Shown here piece by piece: positions 36,970-47,549 of a stretch of 60,254 bases of DNA. The translations under genes were made by a program, and so were the position numbers. Origin of the DNA: a bacterium OM1 bin76 (GTDB lineage: Bacteria; Actinomycetota; Acidimicrobiia; Spongiisociales; ZC4RG35). Each line of letters starts with the position of its first letter. Position 1 is the first letter of the stretch. The notes under the pieces were generated by a model, which was given only the letters and a program-made list of their open reading frames with translations, was not told where the DNA came from and did not search any database. The stretch spans positions 1-60,254 of the forward strand of contig MPNA01000019.1 in the NCBI GenBank assembly GCA_002238785.1, written 5' to 3'.

Positions 36970-37980
36970 GTGTCACGCGGCTATGGTGAATTACCCGTGG
37001 CAGATCAATGGCCCAGTGTCTCCGTTCTCATGCCCCTGCTCAACGAGGAAGCAGGGTTGGGGGAAGTGATGGCATCACTAAACGGCCAGGTCTACCCCGG
37101 TGAGTGGGAGTTGGTAGCCGTGGATGGAGGCTCCTCGGACGGGACGGTAGCCACCCTCCTGGCCTGGAAAGAGAAGATGCCCCGTTTGTTGGTGGTTCCT
37201 GCTCCGCCTGGACACAGAAACCTGACCGCCAGCCTCAACCTGGCCACCGAGGCCGCCACCGGAGAAATCGCGATTCGCGCCGATGCTCACACCCTCTACG
37301 AACCCGACTACCTTCATCGAAACGTGGATTGCCTGGTACAGACTGGCGCTGACCTGGTGGGAGGACCGATGAGTCCCCGGGGAGAAACCACATTTGGCCG
37401 AGCAGTGGCTGCGGCTATGGGTAACCCCTGGGTGGTGGGTCCGGCCCCGTACCGCCGGGCCTCCACCCGGCGCCCTGCCGATACCGTCTACCTGGGCGCC
37501 ATCCGGCGCCACCGCCTCCGAGAATTGGGCTTCCGAGGTTTCCCCAGTGGGGTTGGCGAAGACGCCGACCTGGCATACCGGGTGAGAAGCAGGGGGGGAG
37601 CAGTGGTCCTGGATCCTGCCATTCGTTCCAGGTACCGGCCCCGCGCCACCCCGGCGGGCCTGTGGAGGCAGTTCTATCGGTACGGCAAGGGTAAGGCCGA
37701 GATGCTGTACGCCAACCGGAGACTGCCCAGCCTTCGCCCACTCGCTCCCATGGCTCTGATCTTCGGCCTCACCTTTTCGCTGGTGATGACACCCGCCCTG
37801 GGATGGTGGTGGGCATTCCCGGTCACGGCCGCAACCTGGCTGGGCTACCTGGGGGTGGTCTGCAGAGCCAAGCCAAGACTCTGGGCGGCGGCCAGCCTCA
37901 TGCAACTATCCAACGGACTGGGGATAGCCGTAGGGCTGGCCAGGGGCCCGGGGCGGGTCCGTCGAGCCTTGGACACCTGA
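36970..37980 (+). CDS. Family 2 glycosyltransferase with C-terminal membrane segments
   Basis: A 336-residue GT2 enzyme. VSVLMPLLNEE starts the GT-A fold, DGGSSDGT (near residue 55) is the nucleotide-sugar Asp motif, RADAHT carries the metal-binding DxD-type site, and GEDADLAYRVRSRGG is the ED acceptor/catalytic motif. About three hydrophobic segments follow residue 255. GTG 36970 is the start, 47 bp from the divergent sugar transferase. It extends the surface glycan initiated by that enzyme. It resembles succinoglycan-type ExoA glycosyltransferases in layout. Confidence 0.92.
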   Translation: MSRGYGELPVADQWPSVSVLMPLLNEEAGLGEVMASLNGQVYPGEWELVAVDGGSSDGTVATLLAWKEKMPRLLVVPAPPGHRNLTASLNLATEAATGEIAIRADAHTLYEPDYLHRNVDCLVQTGADLVGGPMSPRGETTFGRAVAAAMGNPWVVGPAPYRRASTRRPADTVYLGAIRRHRLRELGFRGFPSGVGEDADLAYRVRSRGGAVVLDPAIRSRYRPRATPAGLWRQFYRYGKGKAEMLYANRRLPSLRPLAPMALIFGLTFSLVMTPALGWWWAFPVTAATWLGYLGVVCRAKPRLWAAASLMQLSNGLGIAVGLARGPGRVRRALDT

Positions 37981-37998
37981 CTCCGCGGGACACACCAG

Positions 37999-38039
37999 GC
38001 CTCCTCCGCCGCAGGAGTTGTTCGACCTATTCGGTCGAA
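37999..38039. terminator. Hairpins at the convergent rpoC/GT2 ends
   Basis: ttcgacc (38021-38027) and ggtcgaa (38033-38039) form a 7-bp stem around the rpoC stop codon. Just beside it, ctcct (38001-38005) pairs with aggag (38013-38017). The 46-bp gap between convergent genes must terminate both transcripts. No strong T-run is visible, so this is a position-based suggestion. Confidence 0.35.
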
Positions 38040-41000
38040 TCTTCTCCCTCGGAGGAGGAGCGGCCGTTGGTCTGCCCTCCGTTCTCCGCGGAAGACCCGG
38101 AAAACACTGCGCTCAGCAGGTCCTCGCTGACGCCCAACCCCCGGGTCAGATCGTCGACCGGGTTGAACGAGCCACCCAATTCCGATGCGGTCATGGCAGT
38201 GCCAAACTCCAGTTCCTCCGAGGCAACCGGGCGTTCGTAACCCACCACATCGGGAATGTGGTCGTGGTATTGGATCGCCCCGGTACCCGCCGGCACCAAT
38301 TTGCCGATGATCACATTCTCCTTGAGGCCCTTCATCTGGTCGGACTTGGCGAAGATGGCCGCATCGGTCAACACGCGGGCCGTCTCTTGGAAAGAAGCGG
38401 CCGAAAGCCACGATTCTGTCGCCAACGAGGCCTTGGTGATGCCCATTAGTTCCGGACGACCGGTAGCAGGAGCCTTGTCGTCCTGCAAGAGTTGCCGGTT
38501 CTCTTCCAGGAAAACCTGTCCGTCCACCAATTCGGCGGGAAGGAAGCTGGAGTCGTTGGTCTTCACAATCCTCACCCGCCGCAGCATCTGGCGGACCACC
38601 AATTCGATATGCTTGTCGTGGATCTCCACGCCTTGGGACTGGTAGACCCTTTGGACCTCCGTGACCAGGTACTGCTGAGCATCTCTGACACCCCGGTACA
38701 CCAGTACCTCCTTGGGGTCGAGCGGCCCATCGGTGAGAGGATCTCCGGCAACCACCGCACTGCCGCCGTCCACCTTCACCCGAGAATGACGAGAAAGGGG
38801 TATCTCGACTTCGCTCGGGTTGCCGACCTCATCAGTGCCGGTGATGCGGATGCGGCGGCCTCCCTCGGTAAGCTTCTCCACCGTCCCGCTGATAGGCGAC
38901 AGAAGAGCCTTACCCTTGGGACTCCTGGCTTCAAAGAGTTCCAGAACCCGTGGGAGACCCTGCGTGATGTCCGATCCGGCCACTCCCCCGGTGTGGAAGG
39001 TCCTCATGGTGAGCTGGGTGCCGGGCTCGCCGATTGACTGGGCGGCCATGATTCCCACCGCGGCCCCTTCTTCGACCATGTTCCCGGTGGCCAGGCTCAT
39101 TCCGTAGCACAGTTGACAGACAGAGGCGCGAGTGTCGCAGGTGAGCACTGACCGTACTCTTACCCTTTCGATTTCCGCCGCTTGGTTGATGATGGCAACC
39201 AACGTCTCGGGACCTATCAAGCGGCCTGCCTCCAACTTATCTCCGCGGTCGGTGGACACCACCTTCCGCCCGATCTTGACCGGCTCTGCCAGGACTCTTC
39301 CGAAAATGTGGCTGCGAAGGTGACGGATCGGCACCCCGCCGTCGGCAACGACGTCGAACCACACTCCCCGATCGCTTCCGCAGTCCGTCTCCCTGACCAG
39401 GACTTCCTGGGAGACATCCACCAGCTTGCGGGTAAGGTATCCGGCATCCCTGGTTCGGAGCGCGGTGTCGGCCAGACCCTTCCGAGCGCCGTGGGTTGAG
39501 ATGAAGTACTCGAGAACCGATAGACCCTCACGGAAGTTGGAGGTAATGGGACTGGGAATGATGTCACCTCGAGGATTGGCTACCAATCCTCTCATGCCGG
39601 CGATCTGACGCACCTGCATGGTGTTGCCTCTCGCTCCCGATCCGACCATCATTTCCAGAGGGTTGAAGCGCTCTGCCTTGAGGGTCTTCTCCATCTCGTC
39701 TTTGACCTCTTCGGTAGCCTCACTCCAGATCTCGATGAGCTCGGAACGACGCTCGCTGTCAATGATCACACCCTTCTCGTAGAGATCCTGGACCTTGGCG
39801 GCCTTTCGAGCATGCCGTGCCAGGATGTTCTTCTTCTTCGGGGGCGTCTTGACATCTTCCAATCCGATGGTGAGACCAGCCACGGTGGCGTAGCGGAATC
39901 CCAATTCCTTGAGTATGTCCAGCGTCTTCACCACCTCGGAGCGCGCATAGCGGTTGATGGCCACCTCTACCAGCTTTCGAATGCCGGACTTGATGACCGG
40001 TTCATTCACATAGGGGAAGGACGCCGGAAACGCCTGGTTCAAGATAACCCGACCCACGGTGGTATCCGCCAATCCGGTTCCGGCCACCCACTGGGGATCG
40101 ATCAGCCCTTCCAACTCGTCTCTCAATTCTTCGTGACGCTCTTTATCACCTGCCAGGTCGCCCAGGCGCACCTTGATGGGGGCATGGAGATTCAAATGAC
40201 CCAGTTCATAAGCCATGATGGCCTCATCCACCGAGCCGAATACCAGCCCGGCGCCCTTCTCTCCCTCCTCGAGTTCGGTGAGGTAGTAGATGCCGATAAC
40301 CATGTCCTGGCTGGGGGTGACGATGGGACGGCCAGAGGCGGGAGACAGCACATTGTTGCGGGAGAGCATCAGGATGCGAGCCTCGGCTTGAGCCTCCGGC
40401 GAGATGGGAAGGTGAACGGCCATCTGATCTCCATCGAAGTCCGCATTGAACGCCTCACACACCAGAGGATGGATCTGGATGGCTTTTCCTTCCACCAGTA
40501 CCGGCTCGAACGCCTGGATCCCCAGTCGGTGAAGGGTTGGAGCGCGGTTCAGCAGCACCGGATGTTCGGAGATGGCTGTCGACAGCACATCCCACACCTC
40601 ATCGCGTTGCTGTTCCACCATTCTCTTGGCAGACTTGATGTTCGGCGCTTTGTCGTTGTCGACCAGGCCCTTCATCACGAACGGCTTGAAGAGTTCCAAC
40701 GCCATCTCCTTGGGAAGTCCGCACTGATGCAATTGCAGTTGAGGACCCACCACGATCACCGAGCGGCCCGAATAATCGACCCGCTTACCCAGCAGGTTCT
40801 GGCGGAATCGGCCCGCCTTTCCCTTGATCATGTCCGACAGGGACTTGAGGGCCCGGGTGCCCTGGCCGGTTACCGCCCGGCCACGACGACCGTTGTCAAA
40901 CAAGGCGTCCACGGCCTCTTGCAACATGCGCTTTTCGTTGTTGACGATGATCTCGGGAGCGCCGTACTCCAGAAGCCTCTTCAGCCGGTTATTGCGGTTG

Positions 41001-42073
41001 ATGACCCGCCGATACAGGTCATTGAGGTCGGAGGTGGCGAAACGACCGCCGTCCAACTGGACCATTGGCCGCAGATCGGGAGGGATCACCGGCAGGGTGT
41101 GGAGAACCATGTTGGTGGGATTGTTCAAGCCTTCCGAAAAGGGCCGCACCACCTTCATCCGGAGGGTGGCCCGCTGACGACGCTGGGCGGAAGTGGACTC
41201 CATGTCGTCTCGGAGTTTCTCCATCTCGGCGTCCAGGTCCATGTTTGCCAGCAGGTCGCGTATCGCTTCGGCGCCCATTCCCCCTTGGAAGTAGTCGCCG
41301 TAGCTGAACTCCATAGCCTTCCACAATTGCTCGTATTCAACCAGGTCCTTCACCTGAAGACGGCGAATGGTCTCATAGGCCTCGGACGCCAATTCGCATT
41401 CATCTTCCATCCTCCGCTCCCGGTCGGCGATCTCAGTCTGCGCCTTCTTGTCAGCATTGCGAATCTCAGCCAGCTTGGCGCCGCCCTCCTCCATGCGGGC
41501 CAACTCGACCTCCAATTCCTCCAACCGGTTGGTGCGCCACTCCTCAAACCGTTCCCGGTTCTCCCCGACTTCTTCCAAGTACGCCTTCTCCAACTCGGGA
41601 AGGTCCCGGATCAAACGGGTCCGATCCACGCTGGTAACCACATGAGCGGCGAAATAGATGATCTTCTCCAGTTCCCGCAACGAGATGTCCAGAAGATAAC
41701 CGAGTCGGGAGGGTACCCCTTTGAAGAACCAGATGTGAGCAACCGGCGCCGCCAGGTCGACGTGCCCCATTCTCTCCCGGCGCACCTTGGAGCGGGTTAC
41801 CTCCACTCCGCACTTCTCGCAAATCAGGCTCTTGTACCTGACTCTCTTGTACTTGCCGCAATAACACTCCCAATCCCGCTGTGGACCGAAGATCCGTTCA
41901 TCGAACAGACCGTCACGTTCCGGCTTGAGAGTGCGGTGGTTGATGGTTTCCGGCTTTTTCACCTCGCCATAAGACCAAGCGCGAATCTGATCGCTGGAGG
42001 CCAGGCTGATCTGCACCTCATCGAAAATGATCCGGTGATTGGCGGCGTGGAATCTGGATTCAGTCATAGTCAT
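38027..42073 (-). CDS. rpoC: DNA-directed RNA polymerase subunit beta'
   Basis: A full-length 1348-residue beta' subunit. The N-terminal zinc site is C70, C72, C85 and C88 (WECYCG and CEKCGVE). The catalytic Mg motif [14 protein letters not shown] lies near residue 545. The second zinc site is in [14 protein letters not shown]. Other hallmarks include [16 protein letters not shown], and the C-terminal [13 protein letters not shown] is intact. GGAAAG precedes ATG 42073, 26 bp after rpoB, in the invariant rpoB-rpoC order. The size fits actinobacteria. It contains no lineage-specific large insertion that I can recognise. Confidence 0.99.
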   Translation of the reverse strand: MTMTESRFHAANHRIIFDEVQISLASSDQIRAWSYGEVKKPETINHRTLKPERDGLFDERIFGPQRDWECYCGKYKRVRYKSLICEKCGVEVTRSKVRRERMGHVDLAAPVAHIWFFKGVPSRLGYLLDISLRELEKIIYFAAHVVTSVDRTRLIRDLPELEKAYLEEVGENRERFEEWRTNRLEELEVELARMEEGGAKLAEIRNADKKAQTEIADRERRMEDECELASEAYETIRRLQVKDLVEYEQLWKAMEFSYGDYFQGGMGAEAIRDLLANMDLDAEMEKLRDDMESTSAQRRQRATLRMKVVRPFSEGLNNPTNMVLHTLPVIPPDLRPMVQLDGGRFATSDLNDLYRRVINRNNRLKRLLEYGAPEIIVNNEKRMLQEAVDALFDNGRRGRAVTGQGTRALKSLSDMIKGKAGRFRQNLLGKRVDYSGRSVIVVGPQLQLHQCGLPKEMALELFKPFVMKGLVDNDKAPNIKSAKRMVEQQRDEVWDVLSTAISEHPVLLNRAPTLHRLGIQAFEPVLVEGKAIQIHPLVCEAFNADFDGDQMAVHLPISPEAQAEARILMLSRNNVLSPASGRPIVTPSQDMVIGIYYLTELEEGEKGAGLVFGSVDEAIMAYELGHLNLHAPIKVRLGDLAGDKERHEELRDELEGLIDPQWVAGTGLADTTVGRVILNQAFPASFPYVNEPVIKSGIRKLVEVAINRYARSEVVKTLDILKELGFRYATVAGLTIGLEDVKTPPKKKNILARHARKAAKVQDLYEKGVIIDSERRSELIEIWSEATEEVKDEMEKTLKAERFNPLEMMVGSGARGNTMQVRQIAGMRGLVANPRGDIIPSPITSNFREGLSVLEYFISTHGARKGLADTALRTRDAGYLTRKLVDVSQEVLVRETDCGSDRGVWFDVVADGGVPIRHLRSHIFGRVLAEPVKIGRKVVSTDRGDKLEAGRLIGPETLVAIINQAAEIERVRVRSVLTCDTRASVCQLCYGMSLATGNMVEEGAAVGIMAAQSIGEPGTQLTMRTFHTGGVAGSDITQGLPRVLELFEARSPKGKALLSPISGTVEKLTEGGRRIRITGTDEVGNPSEVEIPLSRHSRVKVDGGSAVVAGDPLTDGPLDPKEVLVYRGVRDAQQYLVTEVQRVYQSQGVEIHDKHIELVVRQMLRRVRIVKTNDSSFLPAELVDGQVFLEENRQLLQDDKAPATGRPELMGITKASLATESWLSAASFQETARVLTDAAIFAKSDQMKGLKENVIIGKLVPAGTGAIQYHDHIPDVVGYERPVASEELEFGTAMTASELGGSFNPVDDLTRGLGVSEDLLSAVFSGSSAENGGQTNGRSSSEGEDSTE

Positions 42074-42099
42074 TGGCTATCTTTCCATCGGGCCGTCAT

Positions 42100-45000
42100 C
42101 TACATCAAGTACGAAGATGTGGGGCTGGCTTCCTCAGGTCTCTCGGGACGGGAGATATCGATCCCGTCCAGCATGCTGGTGGTCCGGTAGGCGTCCTCAT
42201 CGGTCTCCCGAAGGTCGACCCTCTCACCCGAGGAGAGCATCTCAACACTCAGTCCCAGGCTCTGCATCTCTTTGACCAGCACTCGGAAACTCTCCGGCAC
42301 ACCGGGCTCGGGCGGGTTGTCCCCCCGGACGATCGCCTCATAGACGCGGATTCGCCCACGGACATCGTCGGATTTGATGGTGAGGAACTCTTGCAGGGCG
42401 TAGGCCGCCCCATAGGCTTCCAGTGCCCAAACCTCCATTTCGCCGAACCTTTGGCCTCCGAACTGAGCCTTTCCCCCCAGTGGCTGCTGCGTGATGAGTG
42501 AATAGGGTCCTGTGGAGCGAGCGTGGATCTTGTCGTCCACCAGATGGACCAGCTTCAGCATGTAGATGTAACCCACCGTGATGGGCTTGTCGAAGGCCTC
42601 TCCGGTCCGGCCATCGTACAGAGTCGCCTTGCCGGTGCGGTCAATCAGTTTCTTGCCGTCGGAGTTGGGCTTTGCTCCTCGCAGAAGCTTCAGTATCTCT
42701 TGCTCCCGCGCTCCGTCGAATACCGGAGTAGCCAGCCGGGTCCAAGGGTCGCCCTCGGAAGGCAGCGGGCTGTCCGGTTCCGAGTATTTCTCCCATCCCG
42801 CGGCGGCCACCCACCCCAGATGGGTCTCCATGACCTGACCGAGGTTCATCCGGGAGGGAACCCCGAGAGGAGAAAGCACTATGTCCACCGGAGTCCCATC
42901 CGCCAGGAAGGGCATGTCCTCCTCGGGGAGTATCTTGGCAATCACCCCTTTGTTGCCGTGGCGGCCGGCCAGTTTGTCACCTTCGGAGATCTTGCGCTGC
43001 TGAGCCACATACACCCGCACCTGCTCGTTCACTCCCGATTTGAGGTTTTCGCCGTCAGCGCGGCGCAACACCTTGACATCGATCACTTTTCCGCCCTGGC
43101 CGTGTTTCACTTTCAGGGAACTGTCCCGCACTTCCCGGGCCTTCTCTCCGAAGATGGCGCGCAGCAACCGTTCCTCCGGCGTCAATTCCGTCTCTCCCTT
43201 GGGAGTGACCTTGCCCACCAGATAGTCGTTGGGACTGACTTCGGCGCCAACCCGGATGATTCCATTCTCATCGAGATGCGCCAGGACTTCATCGGGCACA
43301 TTGGGTATGTCGCGGGTGATCTCTTCGTCGCCCAGCTTGGTCTCCCGGGCCTCGGTCTCCAGTTGCTCTATGTGGATCGAGGTGAGGATGTCGTTTTTGA
43401 CCAGGCGTTCCGACAGCACAATGGCGTCCTCGAAGTTGTATCCCTGCCACGGCATGAAAGCCACCAGCAGGTTCTTCCCCAGCGCCAATTCACCCTGTTG
43501 GGTTGACGAGCCATCAGCGAGCAAATCCCCCTTCGCCACCGGGTCGCCTTCTCCGATCACTGGCTTGTGGTTGATGCAGGTCCCCTGGTTGGAGCGGGTG
43601 AACTTGTCCAGCTTCAAGTTGTGGAGCTTGCCGTTTTGCTCCCGGACCACCACCTCTTGGCCGGTGATCTCCGAGATCTCTCCGTCCACCGGCGAGACGA
43701 CCATGTCCCCGGAGTCCCTCGCCGCTACCTCCTCCATGCCGGTACCCACCAGCGGGGCTTCGGAGCGAAGCAGGGGAACCGCCTGGCGCTGCATGTTGGA
43801 ACCCATCAACGCCCGGTTGGCGTCGTCGTGCTCCAAGAAAGGAATCAGGGAAGTGGAGAGTGAGACTATCTGTTTGGGGGACACGTCCATGTAGTGGACT
43901 TCCGATGCGGGAACCCGGTCCACTTCACCACCGGCCCGCCGCACCAAAACGGTATCGTTCATAAAGGAACCGTCCTCGTCAATGGGCGTGTTGGCCTGGG
44001 CGATCACAAAACGCTCCTCCTCGGTGGCCGCCAGGTAGTCAACAGTGTCCAGGACTCTTGAGTCTTCCACCTTGCGATAGGGAGTCTCGATGAAGCCGTA
44101 CTGGTTGACCCTTGCGTAGGTGGCAAGCGAGCCGATCAACCCGATGTTGGGACCTTCCGGCGTCTCGATGGGACACATCCTGCCGTAGTGAGACGGGTGC
44201 ACATCCCTAACCTCGAAGCCTGCCCGCTCTCGGGAAAGTCCTCCAGGGCCCAATGCCGACAAGCGACGCCGATGCGTCAAACCGGCCAAAGCGTTGGGTT
44301 GATCCATGAACTGACTCAGCTGGGATGTTCCGAAGAACTCCATGATCGCTGCTGTGACCGGGCGACTGTTGATAAGAATTCGGGGGGTTATGGAGTGGTG
44401 ATCCTTGGTGGACATGCGCTCTTTGACCACTCTCTCCAGGCGGGCCAGGCCGATCCTCAACTGGTTCTGGACCAACTCTCCCACAGTGCGCACCCGGCGA
44501 TTCCCGAAATGGTCGATGTCGTCAGTCAGTACCGGCACCTCCACGCCCCGATGAGTGGTCATGGCGGGCTGCTTGGCGTGCAGAGCCACGACATAGCGAA
44601 GGGTGTCGATGATGTCCTCGTCGCGGAGCAACTGCAGGTTGCGGCTGACGCCGTTTTGGGAAACGTCCCGATATTCAACCGGCGCCTCATCGTTGAATTT
44701 CTGGGCGAGCTTGTATCGTCCCACGCGACTGAGGTCATACCGCTTCGGATTGCGGAACCAGTTGTTGATGAGTCCCAGGGCGGATTCGGCGGAGGCCGGT
44801 TCACCAGGACGGAGCTTGCGATACAGATCAATGAGTGCCGCATCGCGGTTGGGTGGCACGGTGTCTCGCTCCAGAGTGTTCTTAACGGACTCAGCTCCCC
44901 CGAAGATCTCCAGAATCTCCTCATCCGTCTCGATCACCCGGTCGGTACCGGGGACTGTCACGCCGATCGCCCGGAGGAAGGAGGACATGTACTGGCGGCG

Positions 45001-45546
45001 CTTGCGATCCACCCGCACTCCGATGGTGTTCTTGCGGTCCGTGTCCATCTCCAACCATGCTCCCCGGCCGGGAATCACCTTGGCGCTGTAGAAGTAGGCA
45101 TCGGAATTCTTGTCCGCAGTGCGGTTGAAATACACCCCGGGCGAGCGGACCAACTGGGAGACGATCACTCGTTCCGTACCGTTGATCACGAACACCCCCT
45201 TGGGGGTCATCATGGGGAAGTCGCCCAGGTAGATCTTTTCTTCTTTGATCTCTCCGGTGTGGCGGTTGAGAAACCGGCCTATCACCGTGAGGGGGCGACC
45301 GTAGGTCTTGTCCTGAGATTTGCACTCTTCAACCGTGGCGGTTGGTTCCCCGAAGGTGTGGTCGGCCAGCATCAGGATCAACTGGCCGGTCACGTCTTCG
45401 ATAGGCGAAATCTCTTGGAAAACCTCATCGATTCCCTCGTTAAGGAACCAATTGAAGGAATCCCGTTGTATGGCTATTAAATCGGGAAGGTCGTGGGCTG
45501 GTGGGATACGGGAGAAAGAAAAACGCTCGGGCAGACGCGCAGACAA
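42100..45546 (-). CDS. rpoB: DNA-directed RNA polymerase subunit beta
   Basis: A 1148-residue beta subunit. I chose TTG at 45546 ([13 protein letters not shown]) because AAGGAGG ends 8 bases before it; the open frame to 45588 would put that ribosome site inside the gene. The rifampicin region around residues 405-435 reads [20 protein letters not shown] with D516, H526 and S531 (E. coli numbering) in their wild-type states, although N518 is Pro. [32 protein letters not shown] and [12 protein letters not shown] are all present. A promoter lies about 110 bp upstream. Resistance cannot be predicted beyond the absence of the common changes. Confidence 0.98.
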   Translation of the reverse strand: MSARLPERFSFSRIPPAHDLPDLIAIQRDSFNWFLNEGIDEVFQEISPIEDVTGQLILMLADHTFGEPTATVEECKSQDKTYGRPLTVIGRFLNRHTGEIKEEKIYLGDFPMMTPKGVFVINGTERVIVSQLVRSPGVYFNRTADKNSDAYFYSAKVIPGRGAWLEMDTDRKNTIGVRVDRKRRQYMSSFLRAIGVTVPGTDRVIETDEEILEIFGGAESVKNTLERDTVPPNRDAALIDLYRKLRPGEPASAESALGLINNWFRNPKRYDLSRVGRYKLAQKFNDEAPVEYRDVSQNGVSRNLQLLRDEDIIDTLRYVVALHAKQPAMTTHRGVEVPVLTDDIDHFGNRRVRTVGELVQNQLRIGLARLERVVKERMSTKDHHSITPRILINSRPVTAAIMEFFGTSQLSQFMDQPNALAGLTHRRRLSALGPGGLSRERAGFEVRDVHPSHYGRMCPIETPEGPNIGLIGSLATYARVNQYGFIETPYRKVEDSRVLDTVDYLAATEEERFVIAQANTPIDEDGSFMNDTVLVRRAGGEVDRVPASEVHYMDVSPKQIVSLSTSLIPFLEHDDANRALMGSNMQRQAVPLLRSEAPLVGTGMEEVAARDSGDMVVSPVDGEISEITGQEVVVREQNGKLHNLKLDKFTRSNQGTCINHKPVIGEGDPVAKGDLLADGSSTQQGELALGKNLLVAFMPWQGYNFEDAIVLSERLVKNDILTSIHIEQLETEARETKLGDEEITRDIPNVPDEVLAHLDENGIIRVGAEVSPNDYLVGKVTPKGETELTPEERLLRAIFGEKAREVRDSSLKVKHGQGGKVIDVKVLRRADGENLKSGVNEQVRVYVAQQRKISEGDKLAGRHGNKGVIAKILPEEDMPFLADGTPVDIVLSPLGVPSRMNLGQVMETHLGWVAAAGWEKYSEPDSPLPSEGDPWTRLATPVFDGAREQEILKLLRGAKPNSDGKKLIDRTGKATLYDGRTGEAFDKPITVGYIYMLKLVHLVDDKIHARSTGPYSLITQQPLGGKAQFGGQRFGEMEVWALEAYGAAYALQEFLTIKSDDVRGRIRVYEAIVRGDNPPEPGVPESFRVLVKEMQSLGLSVEMLSSGERVDLRETDEDAYRTTSMLDGIDISRPERPEEASPTSSYLM

Positions 45547-45666
45547 AACGCGGTCCTCCTTAGAAACAGGCGTGCAGAAACAGAGCAATTGCTAATTGTA
45601 GACAGGTGCGCACCCTTCGCGCAAATCCCTATTCATGGCCAAGCCAATGGCCACCCTCCGAGGCTT

Positions 45667-45696
45667 ACTCTAAACACCACCAACCCGCTTTGTCAA
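45667..45696 (-). promoter_or_regulatory. Probable housekeeping promoter of rpoB-rpoC
   Basis: On the minus strand, TTGACA at 45696-45691 matches the -35 consensus exactly. TAGAGT at 45672-45667 serves as -10 after an 18-bp spacer. Transcription would begin near 45660, giving a leader of about 115 nt before the TTG start. This is the best promoter match noticed in the window and lies in the expected place. Confidence 0.75.
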
Positions 45697-45769
45697 GTAA
45701 ATCGTCACCCCTGCTGCTTGGTCACGTCGAATTCCCTTGGCAGGGCACAAACCCGGCGAGGAGACCTCA

Positions 45770-45804
45770 CCCATTGCATCCACCAGGCCCATTGCATCCA
45801 CCAG
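45770..45804. repeat. Two 17-bp direct repeats upstream of rpoB promoter
   Basis: cccattgcatccaccag occurs at 45770-45786 and 45788-45804, with an 18-bp period. It lies between the nitrile hydratase alpha stop and the rpoB promoter, about 75 bp upstream of the -35. It could be a regulator site or a slippage duplication; no function is evident. Confidence 0.8.
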
Positions 45805-45825
45805 ATCCGGTGGAGCAGACCGCCG

Positions 45826-46491
45826 TCAGCCGCCAACTGCCGGGGATTGGGCCACACCAACCCCAACCAGGCTGTCCCGGGTGACCAGGGCCGCCAACTC
45901 CTCCTCATTCAATCCGTCGGTTCCTCCGGGTCGAAGGGGCAACACCATGTACCTGAGGTCGGCTGCGCTATCAACCACCCGCACCTCCACTTCCTCTCCG
46001 ACTTGCAGTCCAAACTCTTTCATGACACCCCGAGGGTCTACGACGGCCCGAGACCGGTAGGCGAAACTCTTGTACCAATCGGGAGGAGGGCCGAGCAAGG
46101 ATCTCGGATAGCACGAGCAAAGCGTGCAAACCACCAGGTGGTGAACCTTCTCGGTGTTCTCGACCACCGCCAGTTTGGCGCCTGAGACGAGCGGGTAACC
46201 CAACTCGGCAAGAGCAACCCGGGGGTCGTCCAGCAACTGCGCCTTGAAAGCGGGGTCAGTCCACGCCCGCGCCACCACCCGTGCACCGTCCACCGGCGAC
46301 ATGGCGGCCATGAAGTCCAGCAGGCGTGGTACGTCGTCGCGGCGAATCACCTCTTTCTCCACCAGGAGTTCTTCCATTGCCAACACCCGGCGGGCACGTT
46401 TGCCCAATTGGATGTCGTCCTCCAATCCAGGATGATCGTGGTGGTCGTGCTCCCCGTGGTCTGTGTGAGGATGATGGTGATCTCCGCCCAT
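45826..46491 (-). CDS. Nitrile hydratase alpha subunit, cobalt-type
   Basis: A 222-residue metal-binding subunit. The active-site claw is VCTLCSCYPRSLLG; Thr after the first Cys marks the Co(III) type, while iron enzymes have Ser. PPDWYKSFAYRSRAVVDPRGV follows, as in nitrile hydratases and thiocyanate hydrolase gamma subunits. The N-terminus is unusually His-rich (HHHPHTDHGEHDHHDH), perhaps for metal loading. ATG 46491 has GAGG six bases upstream; TTG 46503 overlapping the previous stop is possible. It hydrates nitriles to amides with the beta chains upstream. No P47K/activator gene is seen downstream before rpoB. Confidence 0.93.
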   Translation of the reverse strand: MGGDHHHPHTDHGEHDHHDHPGLEDDIQLGKRARRVLAMEELLVEKEVIRRDDVPRLLDFMAAMSPVDGARVVARAWTDPAFKAQLLDDPRVALAELGYPLVSGAKLAVVENTEKVHHLVVCTLCSCYPRSLLGPPPDWYKSFAYRSRAVVDPRGVMKEFGLQVGEEVEVRVVDSAADLRYMVLPLRPGGTDGLNEEELAALVTRDSLVGVGVAQSPAVGG

Positions 46492-46499
46492 ACCCAACC

Positions 46500-46802
46500 T
46501 CAATTACCACTCGACGCAGTGACCGGCTCCAGCCAATTCTCGTAGAGATCGATCAACACGGTGTCACCCTCTCTCCCCCGATATTGGTTCCCCCAAAGAC
46601 TCTTCATGTCGAACTCCACCAAATAGAGTTCTCGTTTAGGAAGCCCGCTTCCACCGTAGGCCCGTGTCTCGGGGTCATAGAACCTGCCCGATCGAGCAGC
46701 GATCCGGCCTATCTTGCCTTTGACATAACCGGGTGTCCGGTGATGAGTATGCACCTTGGTGGGTAATACCTTGACGACGTCTCCGGGACGAAAACCCCCC
46801 AA
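46500..46802 (-). CDS. Nitrile hydratase beta subunit, C-terminal domain encoded separately
   Basis: About 100 residues equal to the C-terminal SH3-like half of nitrile hydratase beta: FRPGDVVKVL, HHRTPGYVKGKIGRI, LYLVEFDMKSLWG and a DLYENWLEP ending. A TTG at 46802 lies one base after the stop of the N-terminal-domain frame and follows a GAGGTGGGG element. Nitrile hydratase beta is normally one ~220-residue chain. Thiocyanate hydrolase and toyocamycin nitrile hydratase instead have separate chains for the two halves, so a natural three-subunit enzyme is plausible. A frameshift mutation or sequence error at the domain boundary is the alternative. The stop overlaps the alternative TTG start of the alpha gene. 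Confidence 0.82.
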   Translation of the reverse strand: MGGFRPGDVVKVLPTKVHTHHRTPGYVKGKIGRIAARSGRFYDPETRAYGGSGLPKRELYLVEFDMKSLWGNQYRGREGDTVLIDLYENWLEPVTASSGN

Positions 46803-46803
46803 C

Positions 46804-47106
46804 TCAGCCCCACCTCTTCCGGACCACAGCTTCCCTCTCATCGATTTCCTCCGTGTTGAGCAGACCCTTTTCCACCAGCAGAAGCTCCAACGAGGCCGAC
46901 CATCGCTCGTAGTAAGAAAGGCCTCGATACTCGTTTTTCGGCAGCGACTCGATGCCCCGCCGCAGTTGGTCCGAGTTGATGACCCGTTTCTCGCACAGCA
47001 CATCCACCAGGGCGGTCGTCCGCAGTTCCCATCCCGAGAGAGCGCGTTCAGACCTGTCAATGGGATCCTTGTTGGGCAAACCGCCCATGTCATGCGCCTG
47101 CTTCAT
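46804..47106 (-). CDS. Nitrile hydratase beta subunit, N-terminal domain encoded separately
   Basis: About 100 residues equal to the helical N-terminal half of nitrile hydratase beta: HDMGGLPNKDPIDRSE, WELRTTALVDVL, a YRGLSYYERWSASLELLLVEKG block and NTEEIDER, where the two halves normally join. The frame ends with the TGA at 46806-46804, right at the domain boundary. ATG 47106 fits the family start; ATG 47127 is an alternative. Together with the next two genes it makes a complete enzyme set in the order beta-N, beta-C, alpha, the same domain order as the beta chain of a one-chain enzyme. Confidence 0.85.
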   Translation of the reverse strand: MKQAHDMGGLPNKDPIDRSERALSGWELRTTALVDVLCEKRVINSDQLRRGIESLPKNEYRGLSYYERWSASLELLLVEKGLLNTEEIDEREAVVRKRWG

Positions 47107-47549
47107 GAGACCACCAGATTCTTGCAATGCATTGGGCAGAGAATAGATGATTTAGCCCCCTGGTGGGACGCCATGGAATCGACGGATGTCGGAACCCATC
47201 AACTGTTCAACCCGCGCCAAGACCACCAACCCGAAGGTGGGTATTCTCGGTGATGATGTAGAGCCTGAGGAAACCGGCAGAACCCTCAAGAGAGGAAGAC
47301 AGGCAAAAACCAGTGGTTGGTGGAGCTGACGACCAATGGGTCAGGGTCCACAGGGGTTCCATACGGTCCCATGTGGTCTTTGTTTGCCCAGGTCACCTAA
47401 ACGTCGTTAGTCCCAGGGCGTACCACACAGAACAACGGGGTCCCAGGCAGCCGCAAAGCGGTTGTAGTAACTGCCGTAGTAACCCGCTCGTAGGGCCTAT
47501 CAGGGCTCTCCAGACATTGCCAGATTGTAGCGAAGGAGATTGAGAGAAG
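47107..47549. other. Non-coding stretch between nitrile hydratase genes and integrase
   Basis: 443 bp without a convincing gene on either strand. This is the probable boundary of the mobile island, but I see no tRNA, tmRNA or obvious core/attachment repeat, which P4-type integrases often use. A ribosome site (AAGGAG) for the integrase is at its right end. It may contain the promoters of the divergent nitrile hydratase and integrase genes. Confidence 0.6.

Noticed and set aside
39812-42190. 792-residue plus-strand frame antisense to rpoC
   Set aside because: It is a shadow of rpoC codon bias; it shows no domain and runs opposite a clearly real gene.
44300-44400. Rifampicin resistance changes in rpoB
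   Set aside because: The key D516, H526 and S531 positions are wild type; the Pro at 518 may be natural variation and is not evidence of resistance.
44188-45480. 430-residue plus-strand frame antisense to rpoB
   Set aside because: Same reason: a mirror frame of a conserved gene in high-GC DNA.
47313-47543. Plus-strand 76-residue frame before the integrase
   Set aside because: It has no start context, no domain and an irregular composition.
47107-47549. tRNA attachment site for the integrase
   Set aside because: I looked for acceptor, anticodon and TpsiC arms and found none in the stretch beside the integrase.
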